This document shows, one piece after another, positions 41,341 through 52,251 of a stretch of DNA of 64,000 bases (position 1 is the stretch's first letter; the number at the start of each line of letters is the position of its first letter). Source of the stretch: Odontocerum albicorne. Taxonomy: Eukaryota > Arthropoda > Insecta > Trichoptera > Odontoceridae. The notes below the pieces were generated by a model that worked only from the letters and a program-made list of their open reading frames with translations, ran no database searches and was not told the DNA's origin. A program made the position numbers and the translations under genes. The DNA is taken from positions 23,577,847-23,641,846 of the forward strand of contig OX463859.1 in assembly GCA_949825065.1 (NCBI GenBank). Direction: 5' to 3'.

Positions 41341-41481
41341 TTGCATACATTTTTGCCTTTCAACAAGTTAAGCTCTTTCTGATATGAAGTACTCAGAAAA
41401 AATATTTTGATCACGCTCTAGTTTTTTAAGTATAACATATAGGTATATGCTAGAGAAATATTTGGAAACGATATCATAAAT

Positions 41482-42193
41482 ATGTTGTTTATAGTTAAGG
41501 CATTAACGTTGTGGAGGTTTAAAGACATTGTAATTTATTTTTATCAAACACTGTTTATTCCACTTTTTTGTGACGGTATAACCCTACCGGTTTCAAGGCT
41601 TTCACCTCATCTTCATGGGAGCACAAACAAGACTGAATTTTGTTAGAACTGGTACCGATACCAGTTCGAACAGCATTCAGTCTTTTTTGCGCTCCCCTGA
41701 AGATGAGGTGAAAGCCTTGAAACCAGTAGGGTTATACCGTTGTGGCGGTCGCACACTCGGAACACTGTGGGCGTCCATACACACGGTCAATGACCGATGA
41801 AATGACCTTTGCATTCCTTAGCAATGCAAAACAAACAATTACAAAGTCCACGCGCCGGCCATTCAACCCGTATCCGGGAGCGGACCGCATTCCATACTAG
41901 AGCGAGAACGCACCACACTTGTCTCGCCAGTTCCGTATTTGAATGATACCTACATACAACATTAATCGTTTTTGCATTCGCAGAAACGAGACGTAGGCAT
42001 ATCGCGAGCGCATTCCCGCGCACATTCTAAAATGATATAAATACCTACGTTACTAATAAAATTCCTCTCTTTCTGCATTGCGATCGAAAACGTGTTTTAT
42101 TTATCAACAAATCATCATCATCTCTCCCTTAAGGACATATTCCCTAAACCGTCACAAAAAGTGGAATAAACAGTGTTTGATAAAAAATAAACT
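41482..42193. mobile_element. Penelope-like inverted terminal repeats, interrupted by an LTR
   Basis: A 14-bp target duplication 'acgatatcataaat' flanks it (41468-41481 and 42194-42207). Inside: a short plus-strand start ('tatagttaaggcattaacg'), a minus-strand terminal repeat (41535-41640), a near-palindromic centre ('ggtaccgataccagttc'), and a plus-strand terminal repeat (41672-41740, continued 42149-42193). No coding part remains. Copies at 58288-58880 tie it to a GIY-YIG remnant. Confidence 0.7.
41741..42147 (+). mobile_element. Solo LTR inserted in the Penelope-like repeat (407 bp)
   Basis: The terminal repeat is interrupted exactly here; 'accgt' is duplicated on both sides (41736-41740, 42148-42152), a 4-5-bp duplication as for LTR retrotransposons. 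It starts 'tgtggcggtc' and contains 'gatataaatacctacg' (TATA-like) followed by 'aataaaattcc' (polyadenylation-like), the R-region layout of an LTR. The end 'ccctaa' is not a standard CA. 43743-44140 is a diverged relative. Confidence 0.6.
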
Positions 42194-42207
42194 ACGATAT
42201 CATAAAT

Positions 42208-42819
42208 GTATGTAACATCATAAATGTAATAGATAAGTCAAAAGTTATGGTTGTTAAAAAGGGTATAATTTAAAGGACTCCAAAAAAGCTCGTCCATTGC
42301 AAAAAAAACGTGTAGTGTGTTTAGTGGGACCACTCTGGTATAAGTGGGGCCACTGGGAGTTTATGGCAAACGGCTTCTAATAATGGTGGTATGAAATTAT
42401 ATGTGAAACACGAATTCGTTGAGATGGCGAAATGACCGTGCTGCAAGTTCATCATTTTAGAAAGTGATAAAATATGATAAGATGAATATGAAGGTGGTTA
42501 TCTACACGCATTTTTACTACCTAAAAAGTAAGGAATGTACGAGGATGTTAAATTTAAAAAAATTAAACAAATTCACAAAATTGAAGGGCACCGGTTAAAC
42601 GATCGTCAATTATACACTTACCAAATATTCGAATGAACTTTTCAAGTAACGGAATATCTTCTAAGGAACAATTTGCCGTCCTCCCTGAGGCAAACCCCCA
42701 AACTTGTGAATTTCTACGTAGACTTAAAAAAATACTTTTCCTCTTTACATCTTCTGTAAGTTAAAAGGTTGATCTAATTAGGGTTATCCCTATGGTATGG
42801 AATCCAATTAAATCACCTC
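42208..42819. other. Spacer, nothing recognised
   Basis: 'agtgggaccactctggtata' with 'agtggggccact' near 42330 is locally repetitive but unassigned. Confidence 0.4.
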
Positions 42820-42950
42820 AAGAGCGCTTTATCAAAATATCGCTTTTGATATTTTATTCCACTTGCTAGAAATCCAATTAAAGTCTTAAGTGAAAATCAC
42901 ACTGAAACCCTTTTTAGAAAATCTAGTTACTAACGAGAGAAAAATATTTT
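42820..42950 (-). mobile_element. SINE S1 fragment
   Basis: Reversed module ('cctcaagagcgcttta') then reversed body ('cttaagtgaaaatcacactg'). Confidence 0.55.
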
Positions 42951-42979
42951 ATTTCTCTCATCTCTAATGTAAGAATGTC

Positions 42980-43197
42980 AAATATGTTTAGAGCAAAATG
43001 AACAAATATGTTTAGAGCAAAATGAACAAATATGTTTAGAGCAAAATTAACAAATATGTTTAGAGCAAAATGAACAAATATGTTTAGAGCAAAATGAACA
43101 AATATGTTTAGAGTAAAATGAACAAATATGTTTAGAGCAAAATGAACAAATATGTTTAGAGCAAAATGAGCAAATATGTTTAGAGCAAAATGAACAA
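42980..43197. repeat. 24-bp minisatellite, 9 units
   Basis: 'aaatatgtttagagcaaaat' plus 'gaac', starting every 24 bp from 42980. The minus strand is open through it, but only because the period is a multiple of three. Confidence 0.95.
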
Positions 43198-43607
43198 ATG
43201 CGGTAATAATTCTCTAAATAATGAGATGGTTGTATTTTGAAAGCACTGTAAAACAATGAAAGAACAAATAAATTCTATTAAAGACACCTGTGTTATTGGG
43301 TCTTTTATACAATTGTGATGTCAAATTTACCTAGAAATCCAGATAAGTCCGGGATAATACCACGGGTTGGCGTCCCTTGTTTATCAGCCCATAGGGTGGC
43401 AACCCTCAGTTTATCAGGCTGTTATACCCCTCGCAGCCTGCTGTTGCGTTGCTCAATATGTGGAGTTCAGTTTAGGAACAGTCCAAGTTCAAAATAAATT
43501 CATTTGAAGTTATGAATTTCACAAGAACCAAAGCGCTTTAAACTTTTCAAGTAAATGTAAATAATTTTACTGTATTTGTGAACTTACTCTTATCAATACT
43601 ACTTGAT
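43198..43607. other. Spacer, nothing recognised
   Basis: No supported feature. Confidence 0.4.
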
Positions 43608-43725
43608 GACCTCCGTGGTTAAGTTGATAAGATACTTACCTTGCAGCCCGTAGGTAGTGGGTTTTATTCCCGTTGGTACCCAGATTGTATAAAAATGTTT
43701 CCGGTTCGGTTTTTACTGTAGGGAA
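43608..43725 (+). mobile_element. SINE S1 head and start of body
   Basis: 'gatgacctccgtggttaagt', 'gtgggttttattcccgttgg', then truncated body. The B-box is mutated ('gggttttattcc'). Confidence 0.65.
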
Positions 43726-43742
43726 TACCGTCGTCCCTAAAT

Positions 43743-44140
43743 AGTGTCAACACGCACGGTCAACGACCGACGAACCAACCTTCGCACATGTCCAAAGGTC
43801 GCATACCAGAACATTAATATTGTTTACCCGCAAATACTATTTACGTTACATTCCACAGTAGAAAGAGAACGCATCGCGCTGTCTCACCGTTTCCGTCAAC
43901 AAATTACCTACCCACTATATTATCCGCAAACACCTCTGCACGCGCAGAAGTGAGATAAAGTATATATTGCGGGCGCATTCACGCACATCTATAAATACCT
44001 ACTTATCGATAAATAAAGATTATTATTCACTTGACCATTCATTGCTGTTTACTATTCATTGATTGTTCACTCTCACTTTCCGCATTCCTAATCGACGTAT
44101 TTTATTTTAAATACCAAACAATCATAATCATCACGACGTA
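43743..44140 (+). mobile_element. LTR-like segment, relative of 41741-42147
   Basis: Shares with 41741-42147 'gcacggtcaacgaccga' (there 'acacggtcaatgaccga'), 'agaacgca', 'gcgcattc' with 'cgcacat', and 'tataaatacctac' with 'aataaa'. Boundaries are uncertain; S1 lies just upstream. Confidence 0.45.
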
Positions 44141-45149
44141 CCAGTAAAGCATTCCGCTAAATTACTTAAGACTTGTTTAAACATTTTTCTGGTAAGATAT
44201 CTGTCTACAAATTCATTGTCCTTCCCACACTTTTCCATAGGTCTAGGTTTCTACTAACAAGCATATTGGGAGCGTGAAAATGTTCCACCAGAGTTTCTTT
44301 CGCCACACCCTTAGGATTCATGGAGTAATCCTGTCACAAATGTCTTGATCCACTTTTTTGAAGGGTGGCATAACAATCTACTGTAAACCTACAGAGCAAG
44401 GTTGCCCAATCTTGTTTTTAACATGTGAGCTACTTTTTTATTAGGGTGACGTAAATTACCAGTGAATGGGGGAAAATGAAAAATTATAACCAGATATAAT
44501 AATTTACTATTTGTAATGAGCAAAATTATAACCAGATATAATAATTTACTATTTGTAATGAGCAAAAAAAATACAGAGTAAAATTTACAAATTAATTATA
44601 TCACGAAGAAAAATGACTCGAAACACAATAAATGCTGGTGTAAGTAAAAATAATGTTAATGAGATATTTTGCATAGTCCAGATTTGGTTTTTTTTTCAGG
44701 TTGGGATTATACGATGAAAATGATAAATTTGAACAGTGATCAAGGTGTTTATCACTTAAAAAAATTCTTATTTCTGATTTTAAAATATTCATATAGGAAA
44801 ATACAAATTCTATCAATATGTAGAGCCAAAACAGCGCATCGTTTCTTGTGCTACATTTGTAATTTTTTTTACTACATTTGTCATTTATCAAAAACACAAA
44901 ACGTTAGTTGCAAATATCTTAAGTGTTAATTTTAAGTGTGCAGCAAGTTACATCAATTTAGAGCATCTTTTGTATTTATGGTGCATCTTTTGACAACTTA
45001 AAGAACTAAAATATGTCAGTCGGTAAAGAAGATATCCTTATATTTCACATTCAAAACACAACTGATTTCACTTTTTCAGATTTAGTTTAGAATCGATTAA
45101 GATAAAATTGTTTAGTATATGCAATGGAAAAACAGTAAAGATTTACTTA
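44141..45149. other. AT-rich spacer with a 43-bp duplication
   Basis: 'aaaattataaccagatataa' through 'ttgtaatgagc' occurs twice in tandem (44478-44563). Nothing else. Confidence 0.5.
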
Positions 45150-45541
45150 AAAGCATACCGTAATCAATTGGTAGATTTCTATCGAATAATTGGACACCCC
45201 TACTATAGAGAATATTATTGTAGAGGCGAAATTGAGGTAGACCGGACATACTCGTAGGATAGCCATGGGCGATCAGTCTCCCAGAACTCGTCATGTACCG
45301 GCAATTAATGGGCAGGCAAAGAGTTGGTGAGCAAAGGAAGCGCTATAAAGACAGTCTACGAGACTTGCTGACTTTGTGCGGAGCAGGTAACTCAATCGTG
45401 AAAGGTGGAGGGCTGTCTGTTCTTGCGTTGTTGGCACCTCAACAGACGTATAAGAAATATTCAGAATGCTGCAAACAAGCGTCAATGTGGCTATATTGAA
45501 TCATCATGTCTGTAACGTTTGCGGGTTAGAGTGCACGTCTA
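45150..45541 (+). pseudogene. LINE-H C-terminal region
   Basis: 'DTPTIENIIVEAKLR' and 'TGHTRRI' (45195-45260), then after a frameshift 'LPELVMYRQLMGRQRVGEQR' and 'KRYKDSLRDLLTLCG' (45270-45390), then 'NHHVCNVCGLECTS' (about 45500-45540). This is the order of LINEs with 'QLRW-GHV-RM', 'G(x)R(x)GGQ(K)KRYKD(x)LK' and a final C-x2-C motif. The fragment stops exactly at the MITE at 45542. Confidence 0.65.
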
Positions 45542-46098
45542 CAGTTCGGAAATTCTAGGATGGGTTATGTGGCGTTTTAAACGTCATGTCTCGAAGGGAT
45601 GGGGTAAAATCGTTTTTTTTTTTACAAATCGAATAGTTTTTTTATAAATCGAAAAATTGTTTTTCTCTAAACTGACGTTTTCATTCCTAATTTTCATTAT
45701 ACTGACTTTCTCATGTATTATATGATTTGTATCTATCTTTAAATAGGCCAAGATCCACAATGAATTAATACTTATTACGAACATTTCATTTTAGGTATAA
45801 AAAAAATCGAAAATCCAATTATCGAATACGCCAATGCAGTCTAACGTAGTGACTTTTGACAAACGTATGATTTGATTTAAACAAACTGCTACATTTTTGC
45901 TAATTTGTAACAAGATGTATTAATTTGTCACTATTGTTAATTTTTTGTAATGTATCTACCTAAATAACTTGCTATGTATTAGAATCGAGGCTTATATTAA
46001 AGTTGATGAACTAATTAAAATTACTGAACGTCGTTACAAGGTTGTATTGAGGCAAATTTGTGAACTGTCAAAGGACCCATCCTAGAATTTCCGAAGTA
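45542..46098. mobile_element. Tc1/mariner-type MITE (557 bp)
   Basis: Inverted repeats 'ttcggaaattctaggatggg' (45545 and, inverted, ending 46094), flanked by TA (45540-45541, 46099-46100). No transposase similarity inside. Inserted at the end of the LINE-H fragment. Confidence 0.75.
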
Positions 46099-46204
46099 TA
46101 GTATCAAGCTACTTTGTCACAGATCAAATAATTGACGTGAAGCAGCTCGAGATCGACTTTGAAATGGTGAGGAGCGACTTTGACGCCAATTAATGACGGT
46201 GACG

Positions 46205-46295
46205 ATTTAAACATCTTTCTGGTAGATTGGAAGAGATTAGCACACGGCACTAAAGCCTTCAGGTTGTACTGTGTATAACAAAAGTGTAATAAAAT
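46205..46295 (+). mobile_element. SINE S1 tail fragment
   Basis: 'catctttctggtagattgga', 'cttcaggttgtactgtgtat', 'aacaaaagtgtaataaa'. Confidence 0.65.
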
Positions 46296-46671
46296 ATTAA
46301 CTATGGTAGACTTGGATCGCTTCGGAACTAAACCTTAAAGCGGACCCATCCTTTAGAAATGAAATGATCTGAAAGTATTGAAGCGTTCACGGTTGAATAA
46401 TTGTCCCATCCCAATGGGGTGAATAGAGATGATATCTTACCCTCTACGGGAACACAGCTTGTCTGGGACTGCTCGGCTCAGTTCAATGTAGGGCATGATT
46501 CCTCACTACCTTGGAATTTCTTGACAATATAAAAGGAATTTCGTGTATTTGTTTCGGTTTAAAAATATTTTATTTGTTATTTCGTCAGACAAAAGGGCAA
46601 AACCAGAAAATGCCTAAGCTGTTCTTTGAGATAGTTCCATTGGCAGACTATTTACGGACATATTTATTTAT
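46296..46671. other. Spacer, nothing recognised
   Basis: No supported feature. Confidence 0.4.
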
Positions 46672-46735
46672 TGAACACTTCATTGTAAAACATTATAGCG
46701 GACTTATTGTCAGGTAACGATTTCTTCCGATCAGC
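46672..46735 (-). mobile_element. SINE S1 / LINE-B tail fragment
   Basis: Reversed tail 'gcggacttattgtcagg' with 'cttccgatcagcc'. Short and diverged. Confidence 0.4.
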
Positions 46736-47354
46736 CAGTTTTTAAGTTTCGATCATGAATAAATACTAAATAAATAAATACGTAGTCTAACATTACAATT
46801 TACTTCAGAAATCTTCTTTTAAATTTTGACTTCATTTTATTTTATATCATGTTTAACGTGTTTTAAAATATAACAGTTTAGGTGTTATTATTTTTAAGGG
46901 TCTTAACAGATGTCGAGCAGTAACGAAGGTAAATCTTTGGAATCTCCCGTCTGGGAATTCTCACAGGGCGGTCGCTAAAGCAATTCTGAACGGAAAAAAC
47001 GCTATAATCGAATTCTCACCCTTGAACTCCTCCCTAAAGCCCACCCTAAAATTATCTTTAATTTTATTTCCGAAATGTAAAAGAAAACAAAAACAGAGAT
47101 CATTTTTTTTCTCATTTTATATATAACGGCAAGTGTTTCCTTAGATTATTATAAATTTTATTTTGTATTGTTGTTTTCATAAAGGAAATAAAAGTTTCAG
47201 ATAAAGTGGAATTCATTATAGAAAAGATTTTTTTATTAACTTGTTTTGAAAGTTTCTTTAACAAACATAAAACAAAATCTTTTTTATATTTAAGCAAAAT
47301 TTATCAAAACATTTTATTTATAATTTTTTTTATACTATCCACGATGCAATGTTT
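46736..47354. other. AT-rich spacer with a possible coding remnant
   Basis: Plus strand 46905-47080 reads 'CRAVTKVNLWNLPSGNSHRA' and about 35 further codons. '(W)NLPS' recalls the LINE 'RLWN-LP' block but nothing else supports it. Confidence 0.25.
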
Positions 47355-47690
47355 AAAATTTAGATCGTTTTAATGGCAAAGTGAACCGTAGATTAAAAGT
47401 GCCTTACTATAAATCCACAGCAAGACCTGTGACAAAGTGGTCTCATTTTATATATTGTCGAATTTAATATATATTAAACCTATGTATAATTTAATATATT
47501 TGTCGTTAATATCAAAACACTCAGCTGAAACATTCAAATTCTGCATTCACATCATTACACACAATTCAAACCCAAACAATTGCATACCAAATTGTATAAT
47601 CTTAACAACCAACATCGAAACCATGTCCAACAACTGCTCATCAGACGCTGAGCATTCGCATTAGTTATTCACCTACATGTAAAAATAGAT
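47355..47690 (+). repeat. Dispersed repeat X, copy 2
   Basis: Uninterrupted copy: 'cgttttaatggcaaag', 'acaaagtggtctcatt', 'catgtccaacaactgctcat'. Confidence 0.65.
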
Positions 47691-47749
47691 TTTATTTTTT
47701 GTGTTTTATTGTTTTACATTATTAATAATAAAACGACCATTTATATACC

Positions 47750-47815
47750 ATCATTTAGTTAATAAACTCTCTTTAAGGACGCTTTAATTTGGGATTCAAC
47801 CCACTTTTATTGACC
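47750..47815 (-). repeat. S1 3'-module fragment
   Basis: 'taaactctctttaaggacgc' reversed resembles the module; alone. Confidence 0.3.
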
Positions 47816-47859
47816 GATCAAAAATATTAAAAAAAAAACTTAACAACAACTTTAGTGAA

Positions 47860-48780
47860 AGGATAGAAAGGTGGTGGTAGTAGCCATAAATATATTTTGT
47901 TATAAAACCGCAGAAAACTTATCAAGGGAAGATGAACTACAAAGAAACATTTGTTGATCTGAACACATTAATAATTTAATTGTCATTACATTAATAGTAA
48001 CCCATTAATAACACATTGATAATTCCGATACGTGATAGTAACACATTAGTAATTTAATAGTAATTACATTAATAGTAACACATATATAACACATTATTAA
48101 TTCCGATATGTGATAGTAACACATTAGTAATTTAATAGTAATTACATTAATAGTAACACATATATAACACATTAATAATTCCGATATGTGATAGTAACAC
48201 ATTAGTAATTTAATAGTAATTACATTAATAGTAACACATATATAACACATTAATAATTCCGATATGTGATAGTAACACATTAGTAATTTAATAGTAATTA
48301 CATTAATAGTAACACATATATAACACATTAATAATTCCGATATGTGATAGTAACACATTAGTAATTTAATAATAATTACATTACTATGTTAGTAGTACAT
48401 TAATAATTACGATATGTGATAGTAACACATTAGTAATTTAATAATAATTACATTAATAGTAACACATATATAACACATTAATAATTCCGATATGTGATAG
48501 TAACACATTAGTAATTTAATAGTAATTATATTACTATGTTAGTAGTACATTAATAATTACGATATGTGATAGTAACACATTAGTAATTTAATAGTAATTA
48601 CATTAATAGTAACACATATATAACACATTATTAATTCCGATATGTGATAGTAACACATTAGTAATTTAATAGTAATTACATTAATAGTAATAAATTAATA
48701 ATTCCGATATGTGCTAGTAACACATTATATAGTAACACATTCGACTTTAAGTGTGTGTGTGTAGAGTTCATATATGTATA
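47860..48780 (+). repeat. Dispersed repeat Y, copy 2, expanded by a 78-bp satellite
   Basis: The left part (47860-47965) matches 13195-13345 and the right part (48715-48780, 'cattcgactttaagtgtg', 'gttcatatatgtat') matches 13372-13435. Between them the 'ttccgata(t)gtgatagtaac' segment, single in copy 1 (13347), has become an array. Confidence 0.7.
48000..48730. repeat. 78-bp satellite, about nine units
   Basis: 'ttccgata' recurs at 48023, 48101, 48179, 48257, 48335 and onward, with two shortened variants ('ttactatgttagtagtacat'). Very AT-rich. The minus strand is open over five units only because 78 is a multiple of three. Confidence 0.95.
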
Positions 48781-49464
48781 ATACGGTCATAATTTTGATA
48801 CAAAAACCCATATAAATAATCTTGTAAAGGGAAAATGTATGGTATATAGCGTAATTTTCGGCATCAAATCCATTATAAATATGTTACAAAAAATGTCAAT
48901 ACCTTAGAGTTTCTAGTAGCGGAATCTATATTTAATATAATATAAAATTGTTTCATGTATTGTGGCCTTAAGATTGTAGTTTATTTTATGAAAAATTATT
49001 CGTTAATTTATTATTTCTCTATTTAACAACTCCGAATGTTTTTTTTTAAATAATGTCTTGTCTTAAATTACAAATAAAAGTTTAATCTCAAAGGTTAGAC
49101 TATTGTTCAAATTAAAAGAGTGCGAATAAAGAATCACATTTTTAAAAATTTTAACAAAGGAAACAAATTTCGCGGAAGAAATATAAAATTTGATATTTCT
49201 ATGGAAATGAGATCTGAAAGAAAACAAAGAGATGACAATTTGTGTAAAATATACATATTTATGTTTAATAATGATAACAATTCGTTATACGGCGATTTAA
49301 TGTTTTTAGAAAATAAATATTTGAATGAAAAACAATTTTAAATCAATTCATTATTTTTACAAATTATACCAAACAATCAAATAATGCATTTTCAATATAT
49401 AGATACACGCATAATACGCTTGTTCAACTTCTATACACATTTACATACAACTATATTCCCACTA
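48781..49464. other. AT-rich spacer, nothing recognised
   Basis: An open frame at 49120-49341 ('FDISMEMRSERKQRDDNLCK') has no assignable family. Confidence 0.35.
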
Positions 49465-49690
49465 TAGCCGATTTCCGTTGGAACCCAGATTTAAAAAATC
49501 CTGCTGATTTTCTTTTAAGACCTCATAATCATATTTTTAATTGGTTGGAAGAGATTACCACATGATGATAATTTGACAAGGTTGTACTGTATACAAAGAA
49601 AGTGTTATACACTATTCGCTCGGGCGCTGGAATAGTTAAAGCGCCCTTGAGGATAGTTGATCCCTAAATGGTGCTATTAAAATTGTCTAT
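49465..49690 (+). mobile_element. SINE S1 body, tail and 3' module
   Basis: 'ccgttggaacccagattta' (end of the head), body, 'ttggttggaagagattacca', 'aaggttgtactgtatacaaa', then 'aagcgcccttgaggatagtt' to 'ggtgctattaaaattgt'. Confidence 0.75.
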
Positions 49691-49849
49691 TGAAAAAAAA
49701 AACAAAATAGGTTTATTTCGAAGAATTCAGTTTAAAAAAATTTGTTAAATATAAGTTTTCTTCTATATTTTCCCTGTTATGTTTAAAGAAGTAGATTTTT
49801 ATAAACCAATGAAAAATAAAAGCAACATTAGGGTGAAAAAATTAAGATT

Positions 49850-50510
49850 AGAACGTTCAAGAATTCTACTATTTGGAAAGTACTCATAAGTTTTCAGACG
49901 TCGGGAAGGTGTGAACGAGATATTGAACGGTGAATAGCAATAGGAAACAAGGTCAGTGGGGTACTTAAAGATGTATATTCAAACCAAAGAATATCTCACT
50001 CTGCTAAAAGTATGTTTCATTATAACGTTTTAGTGTCAATATTGATGCATGTGAGTGAAAAGTTGACTAAAAAACGAATGAATGAAAACGAGTTAACGTG
50101 GTAAAAATGCGTGCACTGAAAAACAAAACTTGTGGTATGTCGAAAGTGTAATTATTAAGAATGAATGTAAATTAAAAACTGAAATGTTAGGGAGAAAAAG
50201 AGTGCATTAATGGGGTTTGGGCACATTGAATCGATGAGTGACGAAATTCTGACATAAAATTTACAATGCAAGGATAGTGGGAGTCGTACAATAGGACGAC
50301 CGAAAAAAGTTAGGACGAAGTGAATTAATTTTTTTAAGAAAGAAAAGGATACAGAGAAAGAGAAATATAAGGAACTGTATGTATAAAAAAAACTGTATAA
50401 TAAAAAAGGAACTGTATATAAAAAAGGGGCTGTATATAAAAAAGTGTATGAATGGGAAGGAGGCAAACGAAGTAGTCGCTATCAGTCTACCCCAACAGAG
50501 AAATTGTGTT
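49850..50510 (+). mobile_element. LINE-C copy with an 18-bp-type local expansion
   Basis: Follows LINE-C from 'ttctactatttggaaagtac' (the 'FYYLES' block) to 'MNGKEANEVVAISLPQQR' (50449-50500, counterpart of 'MNVEEAKEVCRDR'). At 50370-50445 the 'gaactgtatataaaaaag' phrase is repeated about four times. The open frame at 50379-50567 results from this expansion. Confidence 0.65.
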
Positions 50511-50942
50511 AACGGAAGGAAAAAAATATGTCAAAATTTAATAACCACTAAGCCTAGATCAGATTAAGCTAATAAATAAAGATTTTGGAACAGTGCAGGA
50601 AATTCATTCCTTGTCCCGACAATCATTTTCATACAATTGATAATCAATTAATCAATTCTATTGTGAATTCAATTCACTCGTAAATTGTTTGGCGTGTGTT
50701 GCCCCCGTATATCAACCACAACAGGCAACAATAACTCTGTATCTACAAGTTTGGATACAAAGTACTTGGTTAACCATGAAAGCAGATACCATGCTGGATG
50801 AATTAAAACAAGACAAAGTGAAGAACTGTAAAATAAAAGGGATTTTAATTGGAAGGACATAAAGGGGTGTGAGAACCTCAGAATACTCAACTACAAAGAT
50901 TTGTCTTAGTACCTACGAGTACGTATAAGTACTCCTGAGGTA
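50511..50942. other. Spacer, nothing recognised
   Basis: No supported feature. Confidence 0.45.
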
Positions 50943-51535
50943 CATGCCCGCGTGGTAAAGCACTGGACTCCCGTGTGAAAACCCGCGCTGTGTTTCCAAT
51001 AACACAGACATTTTTCAGCCTAGTATTCGGGGGTATAAGGATATTTTTCAGCCTAGTATTCGGGGGTATAAGGATATGGTTCAGCCTAGTATTCGGGGGT
51101 ATAAGGATATGGTTCAGCCTAGTATTCGGGGGTATAAGGATATGGTTCAGCCTAGTATTCGGGGATATAAGGATATTTATGATTTCGATCATACCTATTC
51201 TTGAAAAAAAAAAGGAGGAAATCTCACTTCGGTGTACAATCAAATCCAGTACAGTGGTGTAACCGGTGAATTTTGGCGAGCAACGGCTCACTCACTTAAA
51301 AAAGAGAAAATAAAAAATCAAAAACTCCATGACACAGCTTTACTTTTCAACTGAATACGTTGAAATGACAAAGGGTTTCTCCGAAAGATGACAACCTGCG
51401 TTTAGTTCGTAAAAATGCCTGTTAGTTCAATTTCTCATTGTTTCCTGTTTTTTATCTACAATGTAAATAAAGTATGGCATTATATTGTCGTTGCAGGGAC
51501 TAAGTGGCCCAGCAATGACGACGATAAGTACTTCT
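50943..51535 (+). mobile_element. SINE S2, copy 2, expanded by a 33-bp minisatellite
   Basis: Head 'catgcccgcgtggtaaagca' (B-box lost), then the array at 51014-51178, then S2 body and end ('caatcaaatccagtacag', 'ggctcactcacttaaa') and the downstream part matching 21672-21750 ('cagcttt', 'ggcccagcaatgac'). An insert of about 95 bp lies near 51400-51500. Confidence 0.7.
51014..51178 (+). repeat. 33-bp minisatellite, 5 units
   Basis: 'ttcagcctagtattcggggg' plus 'tataaggatat...', starting at 51014, 51047, 51080, 51113 and 51146. The unit corresponds to one 'acgagggtataaagata' segment in S2 copy 1 (about 21497-21515). Confidence 0.95.
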
Positions 51536-51589
51536 TTATATTCATATTGGTGATGCGGATCTCCATATTCTTCATAATATGCTCAATGC

Positions 51590-51965
51590 TGAACATCGCG
51601 GTCCTCTACTTTGTCTTGAACTCACGACACCATCTGCCTCCATCCCTCCCGGTCCTTTGCCATGTGGAATGTAGCACTTAAAAAGAATCTGGTTAACACC
51701 TTTATTTGGTACTTCCATCTCATAGAGCATCTTTCTCATGCTCGTCTTCCCTCAATTGATCACCAGCTTCTCCAGACTTTCACAATTCTTTTTAGCAACA
51801 TGCTCAAAATACGTTAGCCTTCTTTTCGTTGTAAGTATCTTGGTAATCGTCAATTTTTGGATAACAGAGATGTTGGTGCTCCTTGCTGTCAATATAAAAC
51901 GAAGCATCCGCCTCCAGCATCACATCTCGAAGGTATCTATCATGTTTCCTTCTATTTTTCTGCGG
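51590..51965 (-). pseudogene. LINE-J reverse transcriptase C-terminal remnant
   Basis: The minus strand reads 'RKIEGNMIDTFEM', stop, 'CWRRMLRFILTARSTNISVI', then 'KRRLTYFEHVAKKN' and 'ESLEKLVIN'. This is the block '(K)IEAFEMWCWRRMLRISWTxRxTN...RRLxYFGHVxR' of RTE/L1-like insect elements, with Trp replaced by a stop. The 3' part reaches about 51590 with further changes. Confidence 0.75.
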
Positions 51966-52251
51966 TAATGCGAATATGTGTGTATAGATGAATGTGATCG
52001 AGAGATAATATGAACAGGCACTATTGTCTTCACTCCAATTAATTGAGCCATTGACTTGAGCAGGCAAGGCACCACTGGAGTAGGCAAGTCACTCGCAGTT
52101 CGTCGTAGTACGTATTAGCAACACTACCAAAACAAGAAATCAATTAAAAAAAATATATGTGGATAAATTGAAATTTACGTTATAGACATTATGTTTTGGT
52201 ATTCATACATTGATACTCAAAGCGAACAATATTGAAATCTGCTAAGAGTTA

